Shown: positions 28,187 to 37,257 of the stretch, one piece after another
Position numbering within the stretch: position 1 is the first letter of the stretch
Layout: each line of letters opens with the position of its first letter
DNA from: an uncultured Lactobacillus sp.
Lineage (GTDB): Bacteria; Bacillota; Bacilli; Lactobacillales; Lactobacillaceae
Reading direction: 5' to 3'
NCBI GenBank assembly: GCA_947565635.1
Contig: CANOGU010000015.1
Location: 1-51,341, forward strand
Length of the DNA stretch: 51,341 bases
The notes under the pieces: generated by a model
Told to the model about the DNA's origin: nothing
Seen by the model: the letters and a program-made list of their open reading frames with translations, nothing else
Database searches by the model: none
Position numbers and translations under genes: made by a program

Positions 28187-29570
28187 AATTCCCACGTGCT
28201 TGTTCGCGTTCACGTTTACGTCTACGCTTAGCTTTTCTAATTTGATGGCGTTCTTCGATCTTCCTCTTTTGCTGACGATCTTTTTGAATAGCCTGTTTAA
28301 TCTTCTTCTTGTAGCCCGGCTTAACCTTCTTCTTGGTCTTCTTAACCATTCCAATCATTCGGTTATCTAACTTGTGGCTACGAGCTTGACGATTGTCTCT
28401 ACGATGATAGTGAGGTCTTTCAACTAGTTCGCCATTTTTTAATTCCTTAAAGTCAAAGTGAATACCTAATTTTTCTAGATCTTCAATTTGTGACATTTCA
28501 TCATCATAAATTAAAGTAATTGCATGTCCTTCTAGTCCATTTCTTCCTGTTCTACCAATTCGGTGAATTACAAATTCAAGATCCTTAGGAATTTCATAGT
28601 TAATTACCGAACTTACACCAGGTATGTCAATTCCTCTAGCAGCTAAATCACTGGCTACAACGTATTGATATTGACCTTCACGTACTTGACGAATAATTCT
28701 CTTTCTTTCGCGTTCAGTAATTCCACCATGGATTTTCGCTACCTTAAGTCCTTGCTCTTCAAGATAGTCGGTCAATTCATCAACTGTCTTTTTGGTATTA
28801 GCAAAAACTAAAGCCAAATATGGCTGTCCCATCGTCAAAAGTTTGTACAAGATTTCTTTTTTATCGCGAGAACCAACATCAATTAAGTCATTTTGAATTG
28901 TTGGAGCAATAATTGCTGGATTATCAATTACAATAAAGTCTGGCTTTGCCATGTACTTTCTTAAAAAGTTTTCAAGTTTAACTGGAATTGTAGCTGAAAA
29001 TGCACCTAAAACAGCCTTCTTGTCTAGTTTAGACATAATTTCATCCATCTGACCTAAAAAGCCCATGTCTAATGTCATATCTGCTTCATCAATGATAAAT
29101 GCCTTGACATTCTCTAAATTAATGAACTTTTTAGAAACAAAATCATGTAAACGTCCAGGAGTTGCAATGATTAATTGCGGCGCCTTATTTTCAGCCTTCT
29201 CAATTTGTCGATTACGATCATTTCCACCACCTAAATATTCAATGGAAATATTTAAGCCACTAGCATCCCTTAATTGACGTGCAACCTTATATAATTGATT
29301 AGCTAATTCACGGCTAGGTGCAGTTACAACAGCTTGTGTTACTGGTGCATTTTCATCAATCATATTCAAAATTGGAATCAAATATGCATGGGTTTTTCCT
29401 GAACCAGTTGCAGCTTGTACAACAACATTTTTATTATCTAAAAGTGCTGGAATAACTGAAGATTGCACTTTAGTTGACTTTTTAAAATTAATTTTTTCTA
29501 GTCCAGCTTGTAATTCTGGACGAATTTTTTCATTTTGAAATATGCTACTTGTTTGTGCCATGTTCCTCAT
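28176..29570 (-). CDS. DEAD-box RNA helicase (CshB-like)
   Basis: The 464-residue helicase has, in order, a Q-motif region, Walker A AATGSGKTHAYLIP (near residues 54-60), TAPSREL, TPGRL, DEAD (IDEADMTLDMGF), SAT, and the second domain with ARGIDIPGV and HRIGRTGR. The last 65 residues are extremely basic, typical of helicases that bind structured RNA or pre-ribosomes. ATG 29570 and ATG 29561 are both possible starts and neither has an ideal ribosome binding site. The gene overlaps the end of nrnA, suggesting coupling. Substrate RNA is unknown; cold-stress or ribosome assembly is the usual role. Confidence 0.92.
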   Translation of the reverse strand: MRNMAQTSSIFQNEKIRPELQAGLEKINFKKSTKVQSSVIPALLDNKNVVVQAATGSGKTHAYLIPILNMIDENAPVTQAVVTAPSRELANQLYKVARQLRDASGLNISIEYLGGGNDRNRQIEKAENKAPQLIIATPGRLHDFVSKKFINLENVKAFIIDEADMTLDMGFLGQMDEIMSKLDKKAVLGAFSATIPVKLENFLRKYMAKPDFIVIDNPAIIAPTIQNDLIDVGSRDKKEILYKLLTMGQPYLALVFANTKKTVDELTDYLEEQGLKVAKIHGGITERERKRIIRQVREGQYQYVVASDLAARGIDIPGVSSVINYEIPKDLEFVIHRIGRTGRNGLEGHAITLIYDDEMSQIEDLEKLGIHFDFKELKNGELVERPHYHRRDNRQARSHKLDNRMIGMVKKTKKKVKPGYKKKIKQAIQKDRQQKRKIEERHQIRKAKRRRKREREQARGNFDN

Positions 29571-30510
29571 TGTACTTCTTTGTTACTTCTACTACTTCGT
29601 CAAAGACTTGTTTAACTTCATCCATATCTTTGGCATTAGCACCAGATGCTAATGCGTGTCCACCACCATCGTGCTTTTCAGCCAAGTGATTAATTACAGG
29701 ACCCTTTGAACGATAATGTACACGGAAAGAACCATCTGGTTTTTCAACGAATACGTTCCATGCTAAAACATCCTTAATTCGACCAGGGGTTGAAACAGCA
29801 ACATTTGCTTGATCATCAGTAAGACCCATTTTCTTTAAGTCATCTTGCATTAAAATGGTGTAAGCTGCTCCAACAGGATTAATTTCCATTTTATCCATTG
29901 CTAAAGCTTGAAGCTTAGCTTCATCAAAGGTTACATCCGCAATTTCTCTAGCGATATCAGTAATATTAATTCCTGTCTTAGTTAATTCAGCTGCTACATC
30001 AAAAGTATGTGCAGAAGTTTCAGGATACATAAATCTTCCCGTATCCCCGACTATACCAGCATATAAAGCTTCAGCCACTTCTTTAGTAATTGGTAAATTT
30101 TCTTCCTTTAAAAAGTCAAAGACAATTTCTGAAGCTGCTGGTGCGTCTGGATCAACGTAGCTCATATCTGCATAAGGATCTACATCAGGGTGGTGATCAA
30201 TCTTAATTAAAAGATCCCCTTTATCATAATTTTTATTAGAAATACGAGGTGTATTTGCAGTATCAGTTGTAATCACTAAAGCACCCTTATAGTCTTCAGG
30301 CTTAACTTCATCCATTTTGTTAATCCAGATTAGGTCGCCTTCATCATTTTCACCAGCACAAAGAATCTTCTTATCTGGGAAAGCTAATCTTAATGATCTA
30401 GCTAAACCAGCTTGTGATCCAATAGCATCTGGATCGGGACTAGTGTGTCGATGCAAGATAATTGTTGGATATTCTTTTATTTTTTCATAAATTTCATCAA
30501 AAGTTGCCAT
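29545..30510 (-). CDS. nrnA: DHH/DHHA1 phosphoesterase, NrnA-type oligoribonuclease/pAp phosphatase
   Basis: The 321-residue protein has the DHH-family motifs: HRHTSPDPDAIGS near residues 20-32, a DTANTPR metal site near 83-89, DHHPDVDPYADMSYVD near 106-120, and GIVGDTGRF near 152-160. The C-terminal DHHA1 ends in GGGHALASGA. NrnA degrades nano-RNAs and dephosphorylates pAp in Gram-positives. It is upstream of and overlapping the DEAD helicase gene, pointing to a shared RNA-turnover role. AAGGAG precedes ATG 30510. Confidence 0.93.
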   Translation of the reverse strand: MATFDEIYEKIKEYPTIILHRHTSPDPDAIGSQAGLARSLRLAFPDKKILCAGENDEGDLIWINKMDEVKPEDYKGALVITTDTANTPRISNKNYDKGDLLIKIDHHPDVDPYADMSYVDPDAPAASEIVFDFLKEENLPITKEVAEALYAGIVGDTGRFMYPETSAHTFDVAAELTKTGINITDIAREIADVTFDEAKLQALAMDKMEINPVGAAYTILMQDDLKKMGLTDDQANVAVSTPGRIKDVLAWNVFVEKPDGSFRVHYRSKGPVINHLAEKHDGGGHALASGANAKDMDEVKQVFDEVVEVTKKYNEEHGTNK

Positions 30511-30546
30511 AATTTCTCCTTATTCTTTTTTATTCAACTTTATTAT

Positions 30547-31668
30547 TTACTTATTTTCAAAAATATCTAAAGAAATATTTTCGACTGGGTGCTCTTCAAA
30601 ATCAGTTACTGTTAATCCTAAAAGCCGGATTCCGGTTGCAAGCATTTCTTTTTCTGTTTCAAATAATGCACGTCCAGTATCGTAAATAACTATTTTATCA
30701 TTAGTTCCTCTTTTTAGCTTTCTGCGTTTGGTAATTGTTTTAAAGTTAATGTCTCTAACCTTCAAGACAACACAATTAGCAAGAAAATGTCTTTCCCTTA
30801 GACTTTTCTCAAGCTCACCACTATAAGCACGCAATTTGGTTAAAGCTTCATTTTCATCAAATAAGCTTTGATTAAAAGTACGCTCAATTCCGATGGATTT
30901 CCGGTTTCTTTCTGAATCAGTTACTACAGGTCTTAGATCGATTCCATGAGCATGTTGAGCAATCACATACCCCATTCGGTTAAACTTCTTAATTAAAACG
31001 TCAGTGGGAACTTCTTTTAAATCTGCCCCAGTATAAACTCCCATTGCTTCAAGTCTTTCTTGTGTCTTTGGACCAATTCCAGGAAAATTACCAATTTTTT
31101 GTTTTGCTAGAAAATCAAGAGCAGTTTCTGATCTAATGATAGTCCTGCCAAAAGGCTTAGCATATTCTGAACCCATTTTAGCTAAAAATTTATTGTACGA
31201 GACACCAAACGAACTAGTCAAACCTACTTTTCGATAAATCTGCTCCTGTAAGATTGATCCAAGTCTGATAGGATTTGCAATATGGAGTTTGTTTTCGGTT
31301 ACGTCTAAGTAAGCTTCATCTAAGGCTACTGATTCAACTTTATCAGTTATAACATGCATCAAACGATGAATTTGAGCAGAAACCGCGCGATACTTTTCAA
31401 AATGAGGCTCTACAATTACTAGTTTGTCTGCTGGAATCAAGCGCATTGCTTTAGCTGTTGGCATAGCAGAATGAGCACCATATTGCCGAGCAATATAGTT
31501 AGCGGTCGCAACCACGCCGTGACCATTATTTTTCTTAGGATCTCCGCCAATTAAAACTGCCTTGTCTCTAATTGCGGGATTATCTCTCATCTCAACAGAA
31601 GCATAAAAGGCATCCATATCAATGTGGATTATTTTCCGACTGGTATTGTTTTTAGGCAGTAAATCCAT
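30547..31668 (-). CDS. dinB: DNA polymerase IV
   Basis: The 373-residue Y-family polymerase has HIDMDAFYASVEMRD near residues 15-29 (first catalytic Asp), SVALDEAYLDVT near 113-124 (catalytic Asp-Glu), and the helix-hairpin-helix GIGPKTQERL near 200. The little-finger domain follows. It performs translesion synthesis. No clear C-terminal clamp-binding motif stands out; the end reads PVENISLDIFENK, where LDIF is a possible partial match. The start overlaps the zwf stop by one base (TAATG). Confidence 0.95.
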   Translation of the reverse strand: MDLLPKNNTSRKIIHIDMDAFYASVEMRDNPAIRDKAVLIGGDPKKNNGHGVVATANYIARQYGAHSAMPTAKAMRLIPADKLVIVEPHFEKYRAVSAQIHRLMHVITDKVESVALDEAYLDVTENKLHIANPIRLGSILQEQIYRKVGLTSSFGVSYNKFLAKMGSEYAKPFGRTIIRSETALDFLAKQKIGNFPGIGPKTQERLEAMGVYTGADLKEVPTDVLIKKFNRMGYVIAQHAHGIDLRPVVTDSERNRKSIGIERTFNQSLFDENEALTKLRAYSGELEKSLRERHFLANCVVLKVRDINFKTITKRRKLKRGTNDKIVIYDTGRALFETEKEMLATGIRLLGLTVTDFEEHPVENISLDIFENK

Positions 31669-33116
31669 TAACGGTAAATCCAGTGTTCGCTATCTTTTTC
31701 AAAAATGTGGTTGCTTGACTCGGTTCCAAATTGGCCACTTGGATATCGTTCAAGCTGCTTGAGGTCTTTGTTTTCTTCTTGCCAAGCATCTTCAACTGCA
31801 TCAACAAACTTCCAATATTGCTTTAATTCTGACCAGTGCGTGAAATTAGTTCGATCAGCTACAAAAACATCATGTAGTAATCTTTCATAACCATCTGGAA
31901 CTTGTGCCATTTCTTCCTTAGAAAACTTGTAAGTGAGGTTTTCTCTTCTTAAGCCTTCACTAGTGATCTTCTTACCATTAATTGTGAAGAAAATCTCACT
32001 AGTTGGATCGATAATAATAGAAATATTATTTGAATGCGCATTGCCATACAAATTATTCAGATGATGAAGAACAATATCAATTCTAGAAACCTTGTCCTTC
32101 ATCTTCTTACCAGTTCTAAAATAAATTGGAACACCCGCAACTGGTCCCTTCTTGAAATTAACCTCACCAGCAACAAAAGTTTCCACCTTAGAATCAGGAG
32201 CAACTTGATCAGCCTTTAAGTACTCCACTTCATCATTGCTTGCTAGGTACTGACCACGTGAAAAGTGTTTTTTAACCATTTCTGGTGTTGGAATTACTAA
32301 ACTATCTAATAATTCTTGCTTTGCTTGGTGAATATGATCAGAATCTAATCCCTCAGGTTCTGGCATTGCTAAAAGAGTGATGATTTGGAAAATATGATTT
32401 TGAACCATATCACGCAACGCACCTGAAGTTTCATAATAACCCCCACGAGTTCCAACACCCAAACTTTCCGCAAGAGTAACCTGCATATTAGCAATGTAAT
32501 TCTTGCACCAAATATTCTTAACGATTGGGTTAGTCATACGAAGTGGCATAATATTTTGAATCATTTCTTTGCCAAGATAATGGTCAATTCGATATACTGA
32601 ATCTTCATCGAAACTTTCGCTAATTTCTTGATTTAATTTTTCAGCTGAAGCTAAATCATGACCAAACGGTTTTTCGATAACTAGACGGTTAAAACCAGTT
32701 CCAATTAGCTTTTGATCATTGATGTGGGTTGCAATTGTACCAAAAAATCTTGGAGCCATTGCCATGTAAAAGATACGGTTGCCTTCTGCATGATATTTTT
32801 CATCAAGTTTAGTAGCTAGCTCTTTTAAAGCAATATAGTGACCAACATCAGTTACATCATGGGATTGGTAATAAAAGTGAGAAGCAAATTCTCTAGCAGT
32901 TTTTTCATCAAAATTATCATTAGATTCTTTAACAGCTTCAATTACTTGTTCTTGTAAGTATTCATGGCTCCAAGGTCTTCTTGCTGTGCCAATTACGGCA
33001 AAATGATCATGGATTAGGCCTTTTTGGTATAGGTTATATAAGGCTGGATAAAGCTTACGGTGAGCTAAGTCGCCTGAACCACCAAAAATAATCATAATAA
33101 CTGGAATATTTTTCAT
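31668..33116 (-). CDS. zwf: glucose-6-phosphate 1-dehydrogenase
   Basis: The 482-residue enzyme has the NADP-binding IFGGSGDLAHRKLYPALYNL near residues 9-28, the VIEKPFGHDL loop, and the active-site signature RIDHYLGKE near 176-184. It oxidises glucose-6-phosphate to 6-phosphogluconolactone, the entry to the oxidative pentose phosphate pathway. AGGTAGG precedes ATG 33116. It is coupled to dinB through TAATG, a pairing that probably reflects co-transcription rather than a shared pathway. A terminator separates it from yajC. Confidence 0.96.
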   Translation of the reverse strand: MKNIPVIMIIFGGSGDLAHRKLYPALYNLYQKGLIHDHFAVIGTARRPWSHEYLQEQVIEAVKESNDNFDEKTAREFASHFYYQSHDVTDVGHYIALKELATKLDEKYHAEGNRIFYMAMAPRFFGTIATHINDQKLIGTGFNRLVIEKPFGHDLASAEKLNQEISESFDEDSVYRIDHYLGKEMIQNIMPLRMTNPIVKNIWCKNYIANMQVTLAESLGVGTRGGYYETSGALRDMVQNHIFQIITLLAMPEPEGLDSDHIHQAKQELLDSLVIPTPEMVKKHFSRGQYLASNDEVEYLKADQVAPDSKVETFVAGEVNFKKGPVAGVPIYFRTGKKMKDKVSRIDIVLHHLNNLYGNAHSNNISIIIDPTSEIFFTINGKKITSEGLRRENLTYKFSKEEMAQVPDGYERLLHDVFVADRTNFTHWSELKQYWKFVDAVEDAWQEENKDLKQLERYPSGQFGTESSNHIFEKDSEHWIYR

Positions 33117-33190
33117 ACTAACTACCTACCTAATAAAAAGTAACTTTACCAATTCATATTTTACAATACTAATCTTATCAGTGGAAAAAT

Positions 33191-33212
33191 AAAAACGTCC
33201 TTTCGGACGTTT
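33191..33212 (-). terminator. terminator after yajC
   Basis: AAACGTCC (33193-33200) and GGACGTTT (33205-33212) form an 8-bp stem with a four-base loop. T-rich sequence follows on the minus strand. Confidence 0.8.
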
Positions 33213-33231
33213 AACAGAATTTTTATTCAAT

Positions 33232-33660
33232 TTATTTATTTTCTTCTGAATTAGAATCAGTTTTTTCTTCAGCTTTTGTACTTTCATCTGCTATTTTTTC
33301 TTCTGATTCAACTTTTTCTTCTTTTGCTTCGTTAGCTTCTACATCTTTTGCAGGAGTTGCAGCAGTTGGAAGCACACGACGGATTGCCATTCTTTCAAAG
33401 GTTAAGAAGATTCCATCTGCATCAATAACAACAGTCTTATCTGCATCATTGATTGAATCAACCTTTCCGTGAAGACCATCAACCATAATTACTTGATCGC
33501 CCTTCTTAAGCTCAGACATCATCTTCATACGTTCTTGTTGTTGCTTCTTTTGTGGCTTAATCATTGAAAAATAGAAAAAGACAAAAATTGCGATAAAAGC
33601 AATGATCATAAAAATATTATTCATACCAGCAGCACTTTGTGCTAAGAAAAATGTATTCAA
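33232..33660 (-). CDS. yajC: preprotein translocase subunit YajC
   Basis: The 142-residue protein has one N-terminal transmembrane helix (about residues 16-35, IIAFIAIFVFFYFSMIKPQKK). The YajC core follows (LKKGDQVIMVDGLHGKVDSI), then a long Glu/Lys-rich tail not seen in the short E. coli protein. It associates with SecDF-YidC in the secretion machinery. The frame opens at 33675, but GAGGTG lies 7 bases before TTG 33660 and the earlier ATG is inside that ribosome binding site, so TTG 33660 is preferred. It is the last gene after ruvB. Confidence 0.9.
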   Translation of the reverse strand: MNTFFLAQSAAGMNNIFMIIAFIAIFVFFYFSMIKPQKKQQQERMKMMSELKKGDQVIMVDGLHGKVDSINDADKTVVIDADGIFLTFERMAIRRVLPTAATPAKDVEANEAKEEKVESEEKIADESTKAEEKTDSNSEENK

Positions 33661-33735
33661 AGTATTACACCTCATTATTTTTATTAATTAACTTTCAAGT
33701 AATAATTATACCGTATTTTTAGCTTAACTAAAAAC

Positions 33736-34755
33736 TTACTTTTCATCTTTTGGTGGATAACCTAATTGCAGATAAGCTTTTTGTGTAACGCTTCTGCCTC
33801 GAGGAGTTCGAGTAATAAAACCTTTTTGCAGTAAGTACGGTTCATATACTTCTTCAATTGTATCTGTATCTTCCCCTACATTAGCTGCAATTGTCTTAAT
33901 CCCAACTGGACCTCCGCCATAATTTTCAATCATCATTCTTAAAAGCTTCCGGTCCGTCTGGTCTAGTCCTTCATCGTCAACTTCTAATAAATGAAGTGAG
34001 TGCTTAGTTGTTACTAACGAAATAGCTTCTTCACCCTTTACTTCTGCAAAGTCACGTACTCGTTTAAGCAGACGGTTAGCCACACGCGGCGTACCACGGG
34101 AACGACGAGCCAATTCAATTGCAGCTTCAGGATCAATCTTAGTATTAAAGACCATACTTGATCGTTGAATAATCTTTTCTAAGTCTTCAACTGAATAATA
34201 CTGCATATGTTCAATAATCCCAAACCGATCTCTTAAAGGCGCTGACAATTGCCCGGCTCTAGTCGTCGCTCCAATCAAGGTAAATGGTGGCAGCGGCACG
34301 TGAACTGCGTGCGTTGTTTGACCTTCTCCAACAACAATATCGATATAGAAATCTTCCATTGCTGAATAAAGAACTTCTTCCACAGGTTTAGCTAAACGGT
34401 GGATCTCATCAATGAATAGGACATCCCCCGGATTCAATTCTGAAAGTAGCGCTACTAAGTCTCCAGCCTTTTCAATTGCTGGACCTGACGTACTCTTTAA
34501 GTGGACGCCCATTTCATTTGCAATTACAAAAGCTAAAGTCGTTTTACCCAAGCCAGGAGGTCCATAAAGTAAAACATGATCTAAGGCTTCATCACGTTGT
34601 TTAGCTGCCTTAATATAGATCTTCATTTCACTTTTAACCTTGTCTTGACCAATGTATTGTGCCAGGTATTGCGGACGAAGGGATAACTCTACAGCTTCAT
34701 CCTCGTCACTACTTTCAGCTCCTATAACTCGTTCTTCATCATTCACATTTTTCAC
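33736..34755 (-). CDS. ruvB: Holliday junction branch migration helicase RuvB
   Basis: The 339-residue AAA+ motor has Walker [12 protein letters not shown] near residues 65-75, Walker B FIDEIHRL near 115-122, sensor 1 [18 protein letters not shown], and a C-terminal winged helix with GGGPVG and RTPRGR. It drives branch migration on RuvA-bound junctions. It follows ruvA by 23 bases on the same strand. Confidence 0.97.
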   Translation of the reverse strand: MKNVNDEERVIGAESSDEDEAVELSLRPQYLAQYIGQDKVKSEMKIYIKAAKQRDEALDHVLLYGPPGLGKTTLAFVIANEMGVHLKSTSGPAIEKAGDLVALLSELNPGDVLFIDEIHRLAKPVEEVLYSAMEDFYIDIVVGEGQTTHAVHVPLPPFTLIGATTRAGQLSAPLRDRFGIIEHMQYYSVEDLEKIIQRSSMVFNTKIDPEAAIELARRSRGTPRVANRLLKRVRDFAEVKGEEAISLVTTKHSLHLLEVDDEGLDQTDRKLLRMMIENYGGGPVGIKTIAANVGEDTDTIEEVYEPYLLQKGFITRTPRGRSVTQKAYLQLGYPPKDEK

Positions 34756-34778
34756 TTCCCTATCTATAATTTAATTAC

Positions 34779-35357
34779 TTATTTTTTCAATAATAAGGCA
34801 AGTGCCTCTTTCACATAACCATCAGCAGTATTTTCAGGTAACTTTGCTAGTTTTGGCGTAATCTTATCGACTTCTTTTTGGGTATAACCAAGGGCAACTA
34901 AGGCAAGCAGAGCATCTTGCAAACTTGGCGAAATATCAACAGTAGGAGTCGCCTTTTTAACGTAATTACCTAATTTTCCTTTTAGGTCCAAAACAATCTG
35001 TGATGCAGTCTTCTTTCCTACCCCTGGGAAGCGAGTTAAGTATTTTACTTCACCATTTTGAATTGCGCTGGCTAAAGAATCGGTATCTTCAGCCGCCATA
35101 ATCGCTACAGCAGATTTAGGTCCAATTCCTGAAACACTCAAAAGCTTCAAGAATAGTTCCTTATCTTCTAATGATAGGAAGCCATACAAAGTAATTCCAG
35201 TATCACGCACAACTTGTTCTACATAAATAGTCGCAGGTTGATTCTCTTGGTAACTATAAGGAGTTGGGCAGAGAATCTTATATCCTACGCCATTTACATC
35301 TAGGACCACATACGCTGGATCAATTTTTGCTACTATTCCTTTGAGATATTCAAACAT
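34779..35357 (-). CDS. ruvA: Holliday junction branch migration protein RuvA
   Basis: The 192-residue protein has the N-terminal OB fold (residues 1-62, [18 protein letters not shown]), two helix-hairpin-helix motifs (SGIGPKSA and FPGVGKKTA, near 75-120), and domain III at the end, which contacts RuvB. It binds four-way junctions as a tetramer. It follows mutL by 5 bases and precedes ruvB, the usual Lactobacillales order mutS-mutL-ruvA-ruvB. Confidence 0.97.
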   Translation of the reverse strand: MFEYLKGIVAKIDPAYVVLDVNGVGYKILCPTPYSYQENQPATIYVEQVVRDTGITLYGFLSLEDKELFLKLLSVSGIGPKSAVAIMAAEDTDSLASAIQNGEVKYLTRFPGVGKKTASQIVLDLKGKLGNYVKKATPTVDISPSLQDALLALVALGYTQKEVDKITPKLAKLPENTADGYVKEALALLLKK

Positions 35358-35362
35358 TTTAC

Positions 35363-37252
35363 CTACTCATCTTTTTTAAACATTTTATTTAAGTCATTTT
35401 CGCCTAATTGAACAATAATAATTTTACCTTCAAAGTCTTGGTAAGGATCACTACTTGTACTCAACTTTTTCAATAAGTCCTGTGCTTCAACTGGATTAAG
35501 CGTTCTACGCCTTATTTTTTGGTGTCTGGATATTTCACCAGCAACTTGCGCTTTAAGCTTAACCAAGTCATTAGCGCCTTGATTTAAGTAGAGATCTAAG
35601 ATCATCCGAACATTTTTTTCTATATTAGGTTGAAGCCAAATCGGATAAGTTCTTAAAATCAAACTATTTTGTCCAAAATCTTCTAAAAATAGACCAAACT
35701 CTTTTAAATTTTCTAAACTTTCTTTCAATTTTAGATAGTCTACATTGCTAAAATCTAAAATTAAGGGACTAAGCAGGCCTTGTTGAGAAATATTTTCGCT
35801 AGTTAAATCCTGCAAAATCTTGTCATACGCCAGTCGCTTTTCAGCGGTAACTTGATCAACCAGATATAGATCTTCATCATGACGAGCAATTAGATATGAT
35901 TTAGTTGCTCCTAAATAAGTTAATTGCGGCAAACTATTTGCTAGAATCTCATCTCCTGATGAAATTACGCTCTCGTCCTTCTGCTCTTCTTTTTCCTCAT
36001 CAAATGGATCAAGTTGAACTTGTTTAGCTACATTTTCGTCCCAACTCGCAGTAATAACATACTTATCGTCATTTCTTACCTTATCAAGACTAACAAATTC
36101 AGCTGCTGTTTCATGAACTTCATTACTTTCATCAGCTTCAACCTGCGGTGTAAATTCAATCGGTCGAGCGGTGTTTACGACATCTTGATTTAGATTAAAC
36201 TTCAATTGATCAATGTTAGTTGCCTTCTTTGGTGTCAATAAGTTATCAAGACCAGATTCAATTTGTGGAGTCTTTTCTAACGCTTCTGAAATACTCGTTG
36301 TTAACAAGCGTTCTAGTTCTTGTTCTTTTGATAAGCGCACTTCTTGCTTAGTTGGGTGCACATTTACATCAACTAACAAGGGATCAAGTTCAATCTTAAC
36401 TACCGCAATCGGATAACGACGCGGTCTTAACTTGCTACCATAACCCGCAATAATTGCTTGGGTTAAACGATAATTTTTAATATAGCGTCCATTTAATAGC
36501 AATGATATAAAATTACGATTTGATCGAGTAGTATTTGGGTCCGAAATTAAACCCGTAATTTTAAAGTCTGGACTACTGTTCTTTAAGACGTCCATCTTTT
36601 CAGCAAGCTGACGACCATAGATATTAGCAATATCTTGTCTAAGATCGTTACGTCCGTTAGTTTTAAGCAAAATTTTTCCGTTATTCGTCAGGGTAAAAGC
36701 AACATCAGGATGACCTAATGCAAGGCGGTTAACAATATCGACAATTTTTAAAATTTCAGTTCGCTCAGACCTCAAATATTTAAGCCGAGCTGGAGTATTA
36801 AAGAAAAGATCCGAAACCGAAATTTTTGTTCCTTTAGGAGAAGCAGCATCTTCTTGTAGTTTTTTTTCACTACCTGAAAAAACTGCACGGACTCCTCCTA
36901 AGTTATCGCTACTGGTTACTACTTCAACATGGGAAACAGCTGCAATTGAAGCTAAGGCTTCCCCGCGAAATCCAAGAGTTGAAATATTGAATAAATCGCG
37001 TTCAGTCGCAATCTTACTAGTTGCATGACGAGTAAAAGCTAGATCAATTTGATCTTTAGCAATTCCGCTTCCATTATCTTGGACTGTAACTTGCTTTAAG
37101 CCAGCGTCTATAAAATCAATTCGAATTCTAGTGCTACCAGCGTCAAGCGAATTTTCACATAGTTCTTTTACAACACTTGCCGGTCTTTCAATAACTTCAC
37201 CAGCTGCAATCTGATTAGTTAATTCAGGCGAAAGTTCATGAATTTTACTCAT
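35363..37252 (-). CDS. mutL: DNA mismatch repair protein MutL with divergent C-terminal nuclease site
   Basis: The 629-residue protein has an intact N-terminal GHKL ATPase: [25 protein letters not shown] near residues 15-40, DNGSGI near 58-63, and [11 protein letters not shown] near 92-102. The C-terminal dimerisation domain aligns well with Bacillus MutL, but its endonuclease motifs are replaced. DQHAxxExxxxE reads [12 protein letters not shown] (near 466), the SCKxSIKA region reads [12 protein letters not shown], and CPHGRP reads DFEGKI (near 605). It probably still couples MutS to downstream steps, but strand nicking by this protein looks doubtful. It follows mutS by 5 bases. Confidence 0.95.
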   Translation of the reverse strand: MSKIHELSPELTNQIAAGEVIERPASVVKELCENSLDAGSTRIRIDFIDAGLKQVTVQDNGSGIAKDQIDLAFTRHATSKIATERDLFNISTLGFRGEALASIAAVSHVEVVTSSDNLGGVRAVFSGSEKKLQEDAASPKGTKISVSDLFFNTPARLKYLRSERTEILKIVDIVNRLALGHPDVAFTLTNNGKILLKTNGRNDLRQDIANIYGRQLAEKMDVLKNSSPDFKITGLISDPNTTRSNRNFISLLLNGRYIKNYRLTQAIIAGYGSKLRPRRYPIAVVKIELDPLLVDVNVHPTKQEVRLSKEQELERLLTTSISEALEKTPQIESGLDNLLTPKKATNIDQLKFNLNQDVVNTARPIEFTPQVEADESNEVHETAAEFVSLDKVRNDDKYVITASWDENVAKQVQLDPFDEEKEEQKDESVISSGDEILANSLPQLTYLGATKSYLIARHDEDLYLVDQVTAEKRLAYDKILQDLTSENISQQGLLSPLILDFSNVDYLKLKESLENLKEFGLFLEDFGQNSLILRTYPIWLQPNIEKNVRMILDLYLNQGANDLVKLKAQVAGEISRHQKIRRRTLNPVEAQDLLKKLSTSSDPYQDFEGKIIIVQLGENDLNKMFKKDE

Positions 37253-37257
37253 GATTC

